DNA of 64,000 bases from Chlorops oryzae (GCA_020466095.1 CM035808.1:55018073-55082072); one strand, 5' to 3'; shown: positions 11,301 through 22,823, counted from the stretch's first letter. Made by a program: numbers and translations. Notes: generated from the letters alone by a model not told the origin.

Positions 11301-11783
11301 GTCTGGCAGCACGATGAGTGGGATGACCTGCACACTCGGCCCTAGGCGTATTTGAATGGTCAGGATATGCGTCACGGCTTGCTTGGTTCCATCTGCTAGT
11401 ATTATTTTGGTGGCGTTCTCCTGTACGTCCCCATGTACACGTAGTTTGTTGAACATTTCTTCGTTGATGACACTCCTCATGGCCCCAGTGTCTACTACTG
11501 CTCGGATGACGTGTGGCCCGATGAGAAGTTGCGCTCTCAGATGGAGATTCTGGTAGTTTAAATACTTTGATGCAGGCAAGGCGAGTCCGTCGGTGTCCCC
11601 ACCAGCCCTTGCTCCTGATGGTTCCCTTGTTCGTTTCCCGACTGCCGCCGACAACAGTCGATTGTGCGTATGCCCTCTTTGCCACATGTCCAGCAGAAAA
11701 GTTTTCGAGGGTTCCGACATTCTCGCTGTCTGTGCCCTAATTGTCCACAGTGACGGCATACGATTCTGGGGGAGTCGGCCCAT
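8340..11783 (-). pseudogene. pol: gypsy pol: protease, RT, RNase H, integrase
   Basis: A single reading frame of about 1,150 codons carries all pol domains in order. Protease has VVDTGAM (about 11490). Reverse transcriptase has the YLDD active site (about 10410). RNase H has QTDASHYG (about 9970). The integrase zinc domain shows spaced His/Cys ending CLSCQKYK (about 9255), and the integrase core has ADFMGPL, VTDNGTQF and the Glu in PQENPTER. Two in-frame TAA codons break it, at 9630-9632 after RNase H and at 9246-9248 after the zinc domain, so it cannot make a full polyprotein. The frame is offset -1 from gag and overlaps its 3' end, as expected for -1 ribosomal frameshifting. Upstream of protease the frame overlaps gag and may not be used. 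Confidence 0.92.
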
Positions 11784-12748
11784 TGGGTTTGAAGAACGCG
11801 TGTTTTTGCTTCTGTGGGACTTGGGTTCACGTTGAGTCGATTTTCCGCCTGTTGAGGAATCTTCACTTGTTCCAGCTCACATGCTAAACTAATGAGGTCT
11901 TCTAAAACTTCGAATTCCCTTCGTTTTATATACAGCTGGAACTCGTGTCGGCTATTTCGGAAAATTATCTCCAGCTTCTTGTCGTCCTTCAAGTCGGTAT
12001 GGCGAGGCAATTCTTGCACACTGGTGGCGTACTATTTGAAGGCTTCCTGGGGCCCTTGGTGGCGTGATTTTACGGTGTCTTCCAAGTCTTCTAGATAGCG
12101 ATATGGCAAGAAAAACTGCAAAAATTCTGTTTTGAACTGCTGCCATGTATTCCACCCTCGTCGGCTATTTTGGTACCATGATAGCGCATAATCTTTCAGC
12201 ATCTCTGGCATGGTTTTTGGAATGGAGTGTATTGGTATGTCATAGGCCTCTGCTAGCTCTTCCACTCGCTCTATGAAGCCTAGAGCGTCCTTCTTACCGT
12301 CGAAACGTAGTGACCATTTTCGCAAGAGATCGATGACCTGAGCATAACTCATGACTGGGGTGGTTGGTGTTGAATACGATGGCCTAGCGGGGTGGAGTGT
12401 AGCTAACTTGGTGCCTACTACTCCATATTCTCTCAGGGGTGCGGGTGGTAGTCCTCCTTCTGCTCCTGTCGGTACTGCAAGGGCTTTCTCCTTGGGGATG
12501 GTGCCCGTGTTCATGGTTCCATTTTCATTGCACTTGTTGGTTGGAAGAGGGGTGAGGGGTTTGGTGAAACGAGCCTCCAGCCCCTTGACTTCGTTTATGA
12601 TGACCGGGTCCTCCATGTGTGCATTGACAAAAGACATGAACCGCCTCCTCAAATCGTCCACTATGGCCTGTGACTCGAGCTCGAAGGTATTCAAGCAGTC
12701 TATGACTTCATCTTTGCGAAGCTTTGATATCCACTTGGTCTCGATCAT
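11558..12748 (-). pseudogene. gag: gypsy gag with two zinc knuckles
   Basis: The ATG at 12748 follows a 90-bp leader. The frame runs 238 codons to a TAG at 12032-12034, then continues in the same frame to 11558, about 396 codons in all. The N-terminus (KLRKDEVIDCL...VDDLRRRF) resembles a SAP-like helix pair found in several arthropod gag proteins. The central part (WSLRFDGKKDALGFIERVEE) has the character of a retrotransposon capsid. C-terminal knuckles are CRHCGQLGHRQREC, canonical CCHC, and CWTCGKEGIRTIDC, in which the His is replaced by Ile. The single stop inactivates the capsid-to-knuckle read-through. Confidence 0.9.
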
Positions 12749-12838
12749 GGTTGATGACTTTTCTTCTTGGTGTCTCGTGTTGCTCTGTTGATTTTGTAAA
12801 AAATTTTTTTTTTCTTTTATGGTTTTGTCCTGTCCCTA
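12749..12838 (-). other. gypsy leader, 5' truncated
   Basis: The sequence just upstream of gag matches the plus-strand leader at 4513-4619, except that a 12-bp segment after AGGGAC is missing here. Beyond 12838 the sequence becomes unrelated AT-rich DNA, so no 5' LTR is present at this end. Confidence 0.75.
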
Positions 12839-13119
12839 ATTATATGAAACTTTATGTCTTTTTTTGTGCATTGAAAGAAACAAAAATTAATTCTTCCCGT
12901 TATTTTAGAAATTACATAAAAAGGATTTTTATTTTCAACAGAAAAAATAAAAATCCGAAAATAACTTTTATTTTCGGACTTTTAAATAAAAGTTGCAAAA
13001 TAACAGTAAAATGGGACTGAAAAAATAAACATCTTTAATAACTGTTATTTTTGGCTCGAAAAATAAAAATCTATTTTTAAGACTTTCATTCTAATTTTTT
13101 TCTTTTCAGTTATGCTATG
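12839..13119. other. AT-rich non-coding flank
   Basis: The stretch contains several copies of AAAATAAAAATCC-like words and ATAACTGTTATTT, suggesting a degenerate local inverted repeat, but no gene. It does not continue the LINE ORF2 interrupted at 4504. Confidence 0.45.
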
Positions 13120-13738
13120 TTCATGCTTAGCCCTAAAAGCGCATTTACGGTTTTCGAAAAGCGATTTTTCGAAGAGTGTTTATAGTGCCGCATTAAGTAA
13201 ATGTGCTTTTACACACAACATATGTTCTCGACTTACAAAACAACTGTCCTGTTTTAATTTGATGAAAAAGAAATGGAAATGCGTCGGCTGAAATTCATTT
13301 TATTTATTGTGCAGATATACCTGTCCATTCTGTTCAATTTAAACAAAATTGAACAATTAAACACATCGATATGTGCTATAAACAAAAAGCGTGCCAGTTT
13401 TTTGCAACTGCTCGCTTTATACAAAGGTGTGCAAAATTGTGTAATGAACTACATAAACATTAGACTATTAACTAGGAATAGAACTTGTACATGACGACTG
13501 GAAAACGTAAACAAACCAGCAAAAACGTAAACAATCCAGCAGTGCTGCCATATATTCGTACTGTCAAATAGTTCGAAACATGAAATTTTTCGAAGTTAGC
13601 AGAGTTGCATTCGCCTTAATGCTACATTGAAGTTGCTTTAACTTGCATTAAGCTTTCAAATTTTGTATGGCTAAAAGCACATTTAAAGTCGCGTTAAGAG
13701 CTAAATGCGCTAAAAGCGCTTTTAGGGCTAAGCATGAA
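13120..13738. mobile_element. MITE, about 619 bp
   Basis: The left end TTCATGCTTAGCCCTAAAAG and the reverse complement of the right end are identical over these 20 bases, followed by GCGC. The right subterminal region contains a further palindrome TAAAAGCGCTTTTA. No transposase is present. Target-site duplication is not clear. Confidence 0.75.
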
Positions 13739-13985
13739 CCCAGCATTAAAAAATAACTGTTTTAGTTGGATTTTAGGATTTTTATTTAATATCATCACGG
13801 ATTTCGACAGTTAGTTTCAATGCGATCCCTTCCATATATTAATCTTCAGCCTCCGATGTCTTGAAAGTGATGATTTTTTTGCCTCTCTTTTTGTCCATAA
13901 CAGTTATTTACGATCCCTGGTTTTTTATAAAGCTTGAAAAGTTCATAATTGAAACTTTAATAAATGTATTACGATATGTTTTTGC
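13739..13985. other. non-coding spacer
   Basis: Short AT-rich spacer between two MITEs; nothing recognised. Confidence 0.4.
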
Positions 13986-14378
13986 TTAAAGCCTATACTG
14001 AGATATGCAGTAACTACTTGCACATTAGGAGCCAATTCGCTACAACGTCGTAAAGTGTGAGAGAGACAACTATATTCACGCTCCTTGAATTTTTCAAAGT
14101 ATGCCAACAATTTAACACCTTCGAAGTCGGTGTCAGTATTTCATTTGAAAAATGTGCCGCAATCAGCTGTCCTGGCATTTACTTCGCATAAAAAATGAAC
14201 ATGTTCATTTCTATGGCGAAGTAAAGCAGGCAAGTCGCATGCAACCCTGCGCACATGATTACTTGACATCTCAGTATAAGCGAAAGTAAAGTATTTACTT
14301 CGAAGTACTTTTCAATTTTTTTTGCACGTATTTCTTATGGGAGCTTTACTTACTGCATATCTCAGTATAGGCTTTTAA
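13986..14378. mobile_element. piggyBac-type MITE with TTAA at both ends
   Basis: TTAA at 13986-13989 is followed by AGCCTATACTGAGATATGCA. The right end is the inverted match, followed by TTAA at 14375-14378. TTAA target duplication is the hallmark of piggyBac-like elements. Inside are TTTACTTCG repeats and a perfect palindrome ATGAACATGTTCAT. It has no coding capacity, so it would depend on a transposase elsewhere. Confidence 0.8.
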
Positions 14379-14894
14379 CGTGAACGAATGTTCTCATTTT
14401 GTAATAAATTGACATACATTTTTGACTACGGCTACAAATTTGATTGTACATAGAATTTAGTATTTTTGCTGAAACAGTGTGATCAAAAAGTATTGTGGAC
14501 AGGGTAGGACTAAAAACGCTTTCTATTTCTCCTTTACATTGAGTTTCCTTGACTAGTTTTATGTTTTTCAAGCTTTTCATATCATTTTATGAGTTTGGTA
14601 GATATTATATATGTTATGTACTCCAAAATCTCCCAAAGTTAAAAATAAAAGTGGCAATGCATATCACCACAGCAGAGCTAAAGATTTCGCTGCGATATCA
14701 TGCTTCTCTTTTCCTCGTGCTATATGCATATGTTAAAGCAGCGTAGCTCTAACACATTGCAGGGATTAGGGAGAAGAAGAGTTAGACCTACACTCATACA
14801 TGAAGTGCGGCAAGCAATCGAAGGAATAAGAGCACAAGCGTTGGACTGCCGAAAAACTATAAGGAATGAAAACCGGTTCTCAATGCGTAATGTC
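14379..14894. other. non-coding stretch
   Basis: No gene or repeat structure that I can support. Short frames on both strands give unremarkable translations. Confidence 0.45.
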
Positions 14895-15290
14895 TCGACG
14901 TGCGATGGTCCATAGCAAGCGATCGATAGTATGCGATAGATCGCAAGTGGAGACCGCTCATGGCAGATGGTATGCTCGCATACCATATCGCACGCCATCT
15001 ATCGCTTGCGATGGGCTGTCACTTTTGAGTTTTTTTGTGTTGTTCTCTTTTCTGGAAGAACGGATTTACCCAGAATGTTGGTTTTTTTTTTCTTTTTTAA
15101 TCTTGATTTAACAAATCTTGCATCCCTTTCAATGTTTTGGCGCTTCTATGCAGCAAATTTTCTCGCAGAGTGCCATCTTAAAATGCTCATCGTATACCGA
15201 AATTTTCCCACTCAAAAAAATCGCTCTACCTGTTGCCATTGCATACCATAAAATTTGACAGATCGTATGCGATGAACCATCGCACGTCGA
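14895..15290. mobile_element. MITE, about 396 bp
   Basis: Left end TCGACGTGCGATGGTCCAT and the reverse complement of the right end TCGACGTGCGATGGTTCAT match at all but one position, and the similarity continues imperfectly with GCGATCGATAG/GCATACGATC. Subterminal sequence is rich in GCGATAGATCGC-like words. No coding potential. Confidence 0.65.
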
Positions 15291-16049
15291 ATTGCACTGT
15301 AAAGGGGAGAAGTCAGATTTTCGTTTTTATTTTGATCCTTTCATGAATTGCTATGTTTCTCGTTGTCTTTCTTTCCTCGATTTCATGCTTTTTAAGCGTT
15401 ACAGTTATCAAAGCATAGTGTATCGTAATGTGGAGGGCGCCAGCATAGGGAATGAGTGAAAAATGAAATCAACGATAGAGTACGTTGGCGGCTCTTTATA
15501 TTATATATTAAATACTCTTTGCCTTCTGTGTCGAGAGTCAGACACACGAACAAACGTTCTGAAACAATTAAGTAAGTAGAGAAAGACGAGCGAAGAAAAA
15601 AGGCGGTTGTTTGTTAAATGTTCTGCGCTTCTCTTTCTTTCTCATACAATCAAATGGAATTGTTCCAAAACATGTTCGTGTGTCTGACTCTCGAGTGTGT
15701 TGAAAGTCAGATTGTAATGTGGATGTGTGAGTTCATCTGTACACAAATCGTGGTGAAAGTCAGTTTATTTTATGTGAATGTGTGAACTGTGGGCGAAGTC
15801 AGATTGTGAATGGGCAAAGTCGGTTTATACAAACTCCCCTCACCCGTCTTAGTGATTTTGGGAAGTGTCGCTTGTAGTATTGTATGGTTGCAAGCATCGG
15901 AGCAACATTCGAAGTATTGAAGGAATATTATGGAACTAATATGATTTAAAACACTTTAAGTTGTAGTGTATGGTACTATGTATTGTAGTGTATGGTAGGA
16001 CATATATTAAAAGAGTTGCATTTATCGATATGTACATAGTATCGAGAGA
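15291..16049. repeat. non-coding, with an inverted repeat 15531-15569 / 15658-15696
   Basis: The arms share CGTGTGTCTGACTCTCGA in inverted orientation, with a loop of about 90 bp. Further copies of an AAGTCAGWTT word occur at 15309, 15702, 15758 and 15800, suggesting a larger degenerate repeat from about 15302 to 15836. No gene is seen. Confidence 0.55.
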
Positions 16050-16755
16050 ACCGCAGCTAACGTTGGGGGTTTTCTCTCTCTTTCTGGAAAAAAAGCGATA
16101 GCGACTCCACAAAGTACTTATTTATATAAAAAAAAATTTTTAGAAAAATATTTTTTTTTTCATTGCAAACGATATAGTAATATAGGGGACACTTACAACA
16201 CAACCGATTTCCGTGGTGAACTAGTGATGCTATAATTTTTTTAGTTTATTACGATAGTTTATGCAATTATGTACCCTTTTCATTCAGAAGAGATCCAAAA
16301 ATATATAGTTTATGCCCTTAGCTATGTATCGAGCAATTTTTGTTATGATATCACTGAGGATTTCAAATCAGCTGTTCTGTGGTGGAATTCAAACTATTTG
16401 AGAATCGGTAATATTCGACGCATGAGTACTTTGCTTTAGCGTTCCTCAATAATATGAGCAAAATTTTATCTTATTATTTTTAATTGTATTAAACTTACAT
16501 ATTTTGCTGAAAATTAAAATGAGCTCTTACGAAAAACCGATTAACACTTATATATATCTAATTTCTAACAAAAATTTTAGTTCATGTTACAAGATTATAA
16601 AATATTAATTAGAACGGAACCGGAATTTTCAGCGGGCGTGCTACGTTTTTATTTTTCCTTAAGAATGCATGCACAGGGGGCCTACTTCAATTCAACACAC
16701 ACGTTTTTTGCCAAGTGCCATCTATAGTACTATATGTTACAAATAATCTAATATT

Positions 16756-16877
16756 CCTGCCACACGTTGATCGAAATTGAGCAATTTCAAAAAATTTCAG
16801 AATAAATTTGACATTTGAAATTGAGGCAATTTCAATTTTGTTCTGAAATTGAGCAATTTCGATCTACGTGTGGCAGG
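16756..16877. mobile_element. MITE, 122 bp (copy A)
   Basis: The ends CCTGCCACACGTTGATCGAA and the inverted right end CCTGCCACACGTAGATCGAA differ at one position. The interior repeats ATTGAGCAATTTC words in both orientations, so nearly the whole element folds back. The same element lies at 33139-33260 in the second copy. Confidence 0.8.
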
Positions 16878-16950
16878 CACATAATGGTAAAGGGTGGTTT
16901 GCATGAAAAAAATTTTCCATATCTTTTCTTTACTAATAACAGGGTATTAA

Positions 16951-17024
16951 GTCGGCGTTCATATTTTGCGACAAGACAACCACCGTGTCGCTCGCTTGTC
17001 TTGTCGCATAATATGAACGACGAC
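16951..17024. mobile_element. 74-bp hairpin MITE with TAA flanks (copy A)
   Basis: The arms, GTCGGCGTTCATATTTTGCG and the inverted GTCGTCGTTCATATTATGCG, extend to about 27 bp with a 20-bp loop. TAA lies on both sides (16948-16950 and 17025-17027), a possible target duplication. The arm resembles the TIR of the large element at 48101-54355. Confidence 0.65.
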
Positions 17025-17308
17025 TAACTAGTTACAAGACTGCGACATTTCAGATACATGCAATGTGCCAAAAAGAGACGAGCCTATGCCCAGATTAGCG
17101 CAACAGCAAAAGATAGTTGCTCCATGTACGCAGTTGCTACATCTTTTCAGCAAAATTGCGGTATAAATCTCTTGCCAATAAGCTTGTAACGAAGAAAGTA
17201 CCGCAACATCTGGTACCCGTATGGGGTACGTAACTAGTTATTTAACTGTTACGTTTCTTGCTGTGGTTTGACACACGATACCTTTAAGATCAACCAAAAA
17301 TCTATGAG

Positions 17309-17482
17309 CTATTATACACGAGACGTTTTATAACGCGCGTTTCGTCACTCGGGTGTCGTGTTTGCTGCTGTGTAGAAATGTAAGCGGGGTAGGCAAACAC
17401 GCAAGGGCAGCTCTACCCTGCGGTCCTACTAACTCGACAAGCGAGTGAATAAATGCACATTAAAAAACCCCCGTGTATAACA
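17309..17482. mobile_element. probable MITE, about 174 bp (copy A)
   Basis: The left end CTATTATACACGAGACGTTT and the inverted right end CTGTTATACACGGGGGTTTT form short imperfect TIRs. It is non-coding; repeated at 33692-33865. Confidence 0.5.
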
Positions 17483-17507
17483 GCACTATGTGTCTGAAAC
17501 CATCCTT

Positions 17508-18485
17508 AAGCTGCAATCAGTGATGGCACATTAAAGCATAGCATAGAATAAGAGACCAGCTGGTCCGTTCTACTCGATACAGTTTGCATGCAAGTGATTA
17601 GTGAAGGCATAACAAAGCATAGCATAGCAGAATAACCTGTAGAAAACAGATTTTTCTTATTTGTAGTGAGCCATTTTAATTGTGTGGCCATTCCTCCCAA
17701 AGCATATAATATATCCCCTTTCTACGATAATTCCCTTGAAGCCACTATGGCTTCATTTACATTCTTTACAAAAGTCATATAAATTATTAATATTTGTAAC
17801 AGAATGAAATATATAACTGTTTCCAACATATCCTTAATTTATTTTCTAAATCACTTGTTTCAAAAACCATGACAAATTACGCTAGGTCTGATTTTAATCG
17901 TTTCGCCTTTTCCCTAAAATAGGCATATTATTATCATACGGCAGCACTGCCCCTTATGTATTCTTCTGTTTTCACTGACTAGTATAAAGTTAGTACACAA
18001 AGGTAGAAGAATTTGACATTCCATACAAAATAAATGCGGGACAATTCCTTCGCTGAATGCAAAGAAATTAAAACTCGAATTAATTCCTTCGGCTAGTACA
18101 CAAGAGTGAAAAAAAGAGCGAAGGAATTTGACGTTGCGTTTACTTTAAAAATTGTCAACAGATGGCGCTGAACCCAATACCTTCGCCATATATTGGCGTA
18201 GTTGAATAAATTGTGAGGAAATTTTGACATGAGCAACTGATTCCTTCGGAAAAATATGGAGAACGGTTATAATGATTTCGAATATTAATATTATTAAGTT
18301 TCAAACAGCTCACGTATTTGTATTTAATTTTAGCGCCCAATGGTATCTGTCAATCTGACATTCCTTCGCGGAAATTAAATTTATGTAGCCTCCATTCCGC
18401 CAATGAATTCCTTTGCCGTTGTGTACTAGCTTATATCAGCTTAATGCTATGCTATGGTTTGCTATGCAATCACTGAATGCAGCTT
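17508..18485. mobile_element. TIR element with nested MITE (copy A)
   Basis: AAGCTGCAATCAGTGATGG at 17508 matches inverted AAGCTGCATTCAGTGATTG at 18485, both followed by CATAGCATAGC words. Inside, a second element from about 17987 to 18433 has ends with GTTAGTACACAA and inverted GCTAGTACACAA and repeated AATTCCTTCG words. A third TAGTACACAA copy at 18093 suggests that the inner element is itself composite. No coding capacity. The counterpart is 33891-34868. Confidence 0.6.
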
Positions 18486-19449
18486 TAGCTATCAAATCTA
18501 CCGACGCAGATTCATAAAAAAAAGTGTGGCAACTCGAACCAGTTGTCACTCAATTTTTACAGTTTTTTGAAAAAAAAAATTACTTCAGAATAATTTCTTA
18601 ATATAACGTCGCACTATAATTCTGATTGCAAATTACGAATCAGGAGACTATTTTGCGTATGTGTTACAAAATTTAGAAAAGTTTTAAAATGGCCATAAAG
18701 TGAACTTTTGCCAAACAAAGATAAAATTGGGTGAACGTTGAAATTGGGCTTGATGCCAACCTTTTTGCTTGCTCGTGTTTATCTGGTTTTGTTTCTGTAA
18801 GCAGTTCAGTTTTGTTTTTGTAATTTCAATTGTTTACGATTTCCTTCGTTAACTTACTCAATGAAATTTTGTTTTTTTATTATTAAATAGACAAATTGAA
18901 ATATTTCGTGGTTCGTGTTACATAAAAGATTTTTTCACGCATCAAAAGCAATCGAGTTATTGAGCTACGTCATTTAAATTCATTCCGTAAAAATGCGTAT
19001 TATTTGAATACATTCAATAAAGTAGGAGATTATTTTACCGATTAAGGTGGAAAATTTTTTAATTCAAATATTACAAAGCAATGCCATTTTTCCAACTCGT
19101 AAAATACCATTTCGTTACCTTAATGTAGAAGGGCCCTAACTAAAAAATTAAGAATCTTACAGGAGAGAGAAAAGACCTAATTAAAACCGCAGAAATAAAG
19201 AAATGAATTTTTTTTTTGATGCAATTTAAATTTAAAACCAAAAGAAAATCGAGTACCCAAATCAAATGTCTTCCTTTTTTTATATAAAGTTAAGACATTT
19301 AGGGCTTTTTGAGTGTGAATATTTTAAAAGTCATTGTAAGTCAGGACTTTTTAGATCAAATGAAAGGTTTCACATTTATTATAAAAACCAAGTTTTCAAA
19401 ATATAAAGGTACAATTGCAGGAATGCGGTTCCATCCGTGACACTTACTT
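18486..19449. other. non-coding stretch within copy A
   Basis: AT-rich sequence without a recognisable gene or repeat; same in the second copy (34869-35831). Confidence 0.45.
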
Positions 19450-19803
19450 TTTAGGTTTTATTGTTTTTTTTTTGTTTGTTTACAATTAGTACATTAAGAA
19501 TTAATTCTTTTTTTGTACATTCCAACAATTTATCATGTTCAACTTAAATCAGACATTCAAATGTATTACAATTTAGTTAGTAATATGAATAATATGAAAT
19601 TAAATGAGATTCAATGACATAGAAGAGAGGTAGACAGGGAGAGAAAAGGAGAAAAGTAGAAAGACTAGGTGCGTTTGTTGGCGAAATACTGCAGTAGAGT
19701 TTTCTTGATAAGGTTGCCTTCAACTATGTTGTTTATGCTGTCCGGAAGGCAATTCCATTCACGGATGACATTTACGAAAAAGTATTTAGAGGATATAAAA
19801 TGG
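19450..19803 (-). pseudogene. LINE 3'-end fragment: RT C-terminus and 3' UTR (copy A)
   Basis: On the minus strand 19803-19665 translates to a typical C-terminal tail of CR1/Jockey-type LINE ORF2, with KYFFVNVIREWNCLPDSI, a TAG stop at 19665-19667, then an A-rich 3' UTR down to about 19450 ending near CAATAAAACC. The rest of the LINE is absent; the foldback element begins 15 bp upstream (19818). The same piece occurs at 35832-36185. Confidence 0.7.
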
Positions 19804-21205
19804 TTTTAGCTCATAACACGGCGTTACAAATGAAACTTTTTTATGAGTACGCGCTTAGAAAAAAAGTCCAAAGAGTTCCATCACGTCCGAGTTTTTTTCA
19901 AAAGCCACTTACTGTCTTCTCGTCTTCTCCGCTATGGCACTTTAACGTGTGACAAAATTTCTAAATATTTTATATGTGAATTTATTCCTAAAATATCAAA
20001 TTTTCACACGAGATCAAAAAGGTTGCGTTATTCGGAAAATAAATGGCCTAAATCGTTGCTCAAAGTGAAAAATTTTTGATTTTTCTATAAAAAATTCACT
20101 CTTTATTGCTTCTATTGAACTTATCTTGCTCAATATTTAAGTTATTTTAAATATATGCTCTTAGGATCAAAGAATCATCAATTGTATACAATTTTTTTCA
20201 AAACAGAAAATTTTCCCTTAAGCTTTCGAAGAGAAATAACCATTCTTATGAAAGCATTTAATTCGAACATTTTAGTTTCAAACAAACAACATGTTGCTAT
20301 CGAAAAATCACTTGCTATTCTCAAAAATGTCAAAGATGAAGCGATTACTTTTTGTATTTTCCTGAAAGTTTAGAAACACATTCCCCTGCAGGGAATGGGA
20401 GTAGTTCTACTCTACCGTTTTAATAGTGTCAATTTCACCAGTACTAGTTCTTCTTTATACCCTGACGTTATTTTTTTATAAAAAAATATAAAAATCAGTT
20501 ACAATTAAAGATATCATCTCTTTATTTATAATAAATACATAGTTATGATTTTTATTTAAGTTTGGATTCGGTTTGTCGAACCACACGCTAAAAAGTTAAG
20601 TCCAACCAAATTATTTTTTTGCGTGCACTGTTCTTATAATGTCATTCAGCTTCGGTTCGTTGATGTTTGTTTAGCATTTTTTTACTTTACTCAATTTAAA
20701 AAATTTTACAAAAAAAAATTTATTAAACAAAATTTAAAATCATCCTAAATTTTAACATTTTCTTTTGTTTAGAAAAATCTTCATGTTTTAACCGCCAAAC
20801 TCACTCATCAAAGTTACATGTCGTTGCAATAACAAATGTCCGAATTTGAATAAAATGAAGCCATTTCGTTGTTACGTTTCCGTTGCACCGTTACTTTAGT
20901 ATCAGGAGCCAATACCTTCCATTCTTGTAATCTAGATCCTAGTAATTCAGCTTGTCTAATAGATAAATCTAAATCTAAATCTAAATTGTATAATATACTG
21001 TCAACAATCGAAGCAAAATTTATTTAGTTTATTTTTGCAGTTACGACGGGCTCCTTGTTCAGAATTCATATTTGTTCATTTAAAAAAATACAAATAGATT
21101 AAATGCCTCTCAAAAAGATTGTGAAAATACAAAAAGTAATCGCTTCGTCTTTGACATTTTTGAGAATAGCAGGTGATTTTTCGATAGCAACATGTTGCTT
21201 GTTTG

Positions 21206-22446
21206 CAGTAGCGGCCTTTGGGGTGGGGCGACCGATCGGGGCGCCAGATAGAAAGGGGCGCCGGCGCTTTTTAGCTTACTAGTGAATTCCTTAAACTTAC
21301 CAAAAAATTAATAAACATATTGGCAGCACTGGAGTGGATCGCAGCATGTCGTTTAATTTTCGGTGAATGCCCGGAAACGGAAAAGGACATAATCTACCTC
21401 TTTTTAACATTTCAGTTGCAAGAGTTGGGGATGTTTATGATAGAGCAAAATACACAGCTGATTTAAATTCTTTAACGAGTTTGCCACCTGCAGAATTGCA
21501 AAAGCACCAAGTCAACCAAAAAATGAGCCAAATTTACTAGAAAGGAGGTTGTATTTGTTATAAGTAAAACAAATGCCATTTTTAGTACGAACTTTCGACC
21601 AGTGTTTGATGAACATTTTTTTATTTTAAATTGGGATTGAACTAATTTATCTAACGGAAAAATGCCAATAGCCAAATACAAAAAAATAGCTACCGCGCCA
21701 AGTGGAAAATAAAGCTGCCGATTTGGATAAAAAAACGCCAAATGTGGCAATCGTGGCCATAAATCATCGTTTTTCGATGTTCGCGACCATCGATTTTGTG
21801 ATGATTTTAAGCCAAAACATAGATTTTCATACAAAAGTAAAGAGATTGTATTGGAGATCATCAGCACAATTTCTATATGAAGTTTTCTTTTATCAAAAAT
21901 ATTGATTTCGAAAATTTCCCTTTTCTAATAACTAAAATTCTAATAAAAAAAATACTAAATACTTTACAATTAGCAACTTTATCGATTGAAAATTAAATTG
22001 CTGAAAATATTAATTTTGATAACCTTACCAGAGTTTTTGCCGACAGAAAGACTAGAAAAATGAATTTTTATTCGTCATTCTTTCATTCATTCATTTTATT
22101 ATTCATTCATTAATCATTCTTCTTATTCATTTTTGCTTGGTCCATTTTTGTTTTTTTTATTGACGTTATTTTTAAATGTGGAATTCAAATTAAGTTTTAA
22201 TAAAAAAACACTTTAAAAATTTTTTGCTAAGGTTTTTCAAATTTTTGTTTACTTATAACTAAACCGATTTTGACAATGCCTATGTTTTTGTTCAAGTTTT
22301 TGTTGTTACCCTACTAAATAAAAAATAAACTGTAAATAAATTGTTCTCAGTATATCGATTGCCTTTTTGTATATTTGTTTGAATTGCAGTTAGGGGGCGC
22401 CGAAGAAATCTCGCCCATGGCGCTGGGAACGCTAAGGGCGGCTCTG
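21206..22446. mobile_element. hAT-type non-autonomous element, 1,241 bp (copy A)
   Basis: Ends are CAGTAGCGGCC and inverted CAGAGCCGCCC, the CAG-N-GC form common in hAT elements. An exact 8-bp duplication CTTGTTTG flanks it (21198-21205 and 22447-22454). Removal of the element restores the right arm of the surrounding foldback, which confirms the insertion. The ends are GC-rich (GGGGCGCC words) around an AT-rich core; a 131-codon minus-strand frame (21867-21472) inside shows no hAT transposase motif. Confidence 0.85.
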
Positions 22447-22823
22447 CTTGTTTGAAACGAAAATGTTCGAATTAAATGCTTTCATAAGAATGGTTATTTC
22501 TCTGCGAAAGCTTAAGGGAAAATTTTCTGTTTTGAAAAAATTTGTATACAATTGAGGATTCTTCGATCCTAAGAGCATATATTTGAAACAACTTAAATAT
22601 TGAGCAAGATAAGTTCAATAGAAGCAAATAAAGAGTGAATTTTTTATAGAAAAATCAAAAATTTTTCACTTTGAGCAACGATTTAGGCCATTTATTTTCC
22701 GAATAACGCAACCTTTTTGATCTCGTATGAAAATTTGATATTTTAGGAATAAATTCACATATAAAATATTTAGAAATTTTGTCACACGTTAAAGTGCCAT
22801 AGCGGAGAAGACGAGAAGACAGT

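Larger units (their letters stand above)
4505..12838 (-). mobile_element. rearranged Ty3/gypsy retrotransposon with inverted-repeat ends
   Basis: The coding body is on the minus strand in the order leader, gag, pol (PR-RT-RNaseH-IN), extra ORF, polypurine tract, LTR. The outer ends, 4513-4619 (plus) and 12749-12838 (minus), are copies of the same untranslated leader in inverted orientation, sharing AGGACAAAACCATAAAAG and CACCAAGAAGAAAAGTCA. The LTR R-U5 array is also present in both orientations (4620-5441 and 5893-6850). No normal 5' LTR precedes gag at 12838; the element stops at a GTCCCT remnant of the primer-binding region. The layout resembles a reverse-transcription or self-integration by-product rather than a standard provirus. 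It sits at the truncation point of the I-like LINE ORF2. Confidence 0.8.

Noticed and set aside
12724..13020. 98-codon plus-strand frame as a continuation of the interrupted LINE ORF2
   Set aside because: Its translation has no reverse transcriptase motifs and begins inside the antisense of gypsy gag.
21472..21867. 131-codon minus-strand frame with hydrophobic stretches, as a membrane protein gene
   Set aside because: It lies inside the hAT-type element and in its duplicate, has no recognisable family pattern, and AT-rich DNA gives hydrophobic translations by chance.
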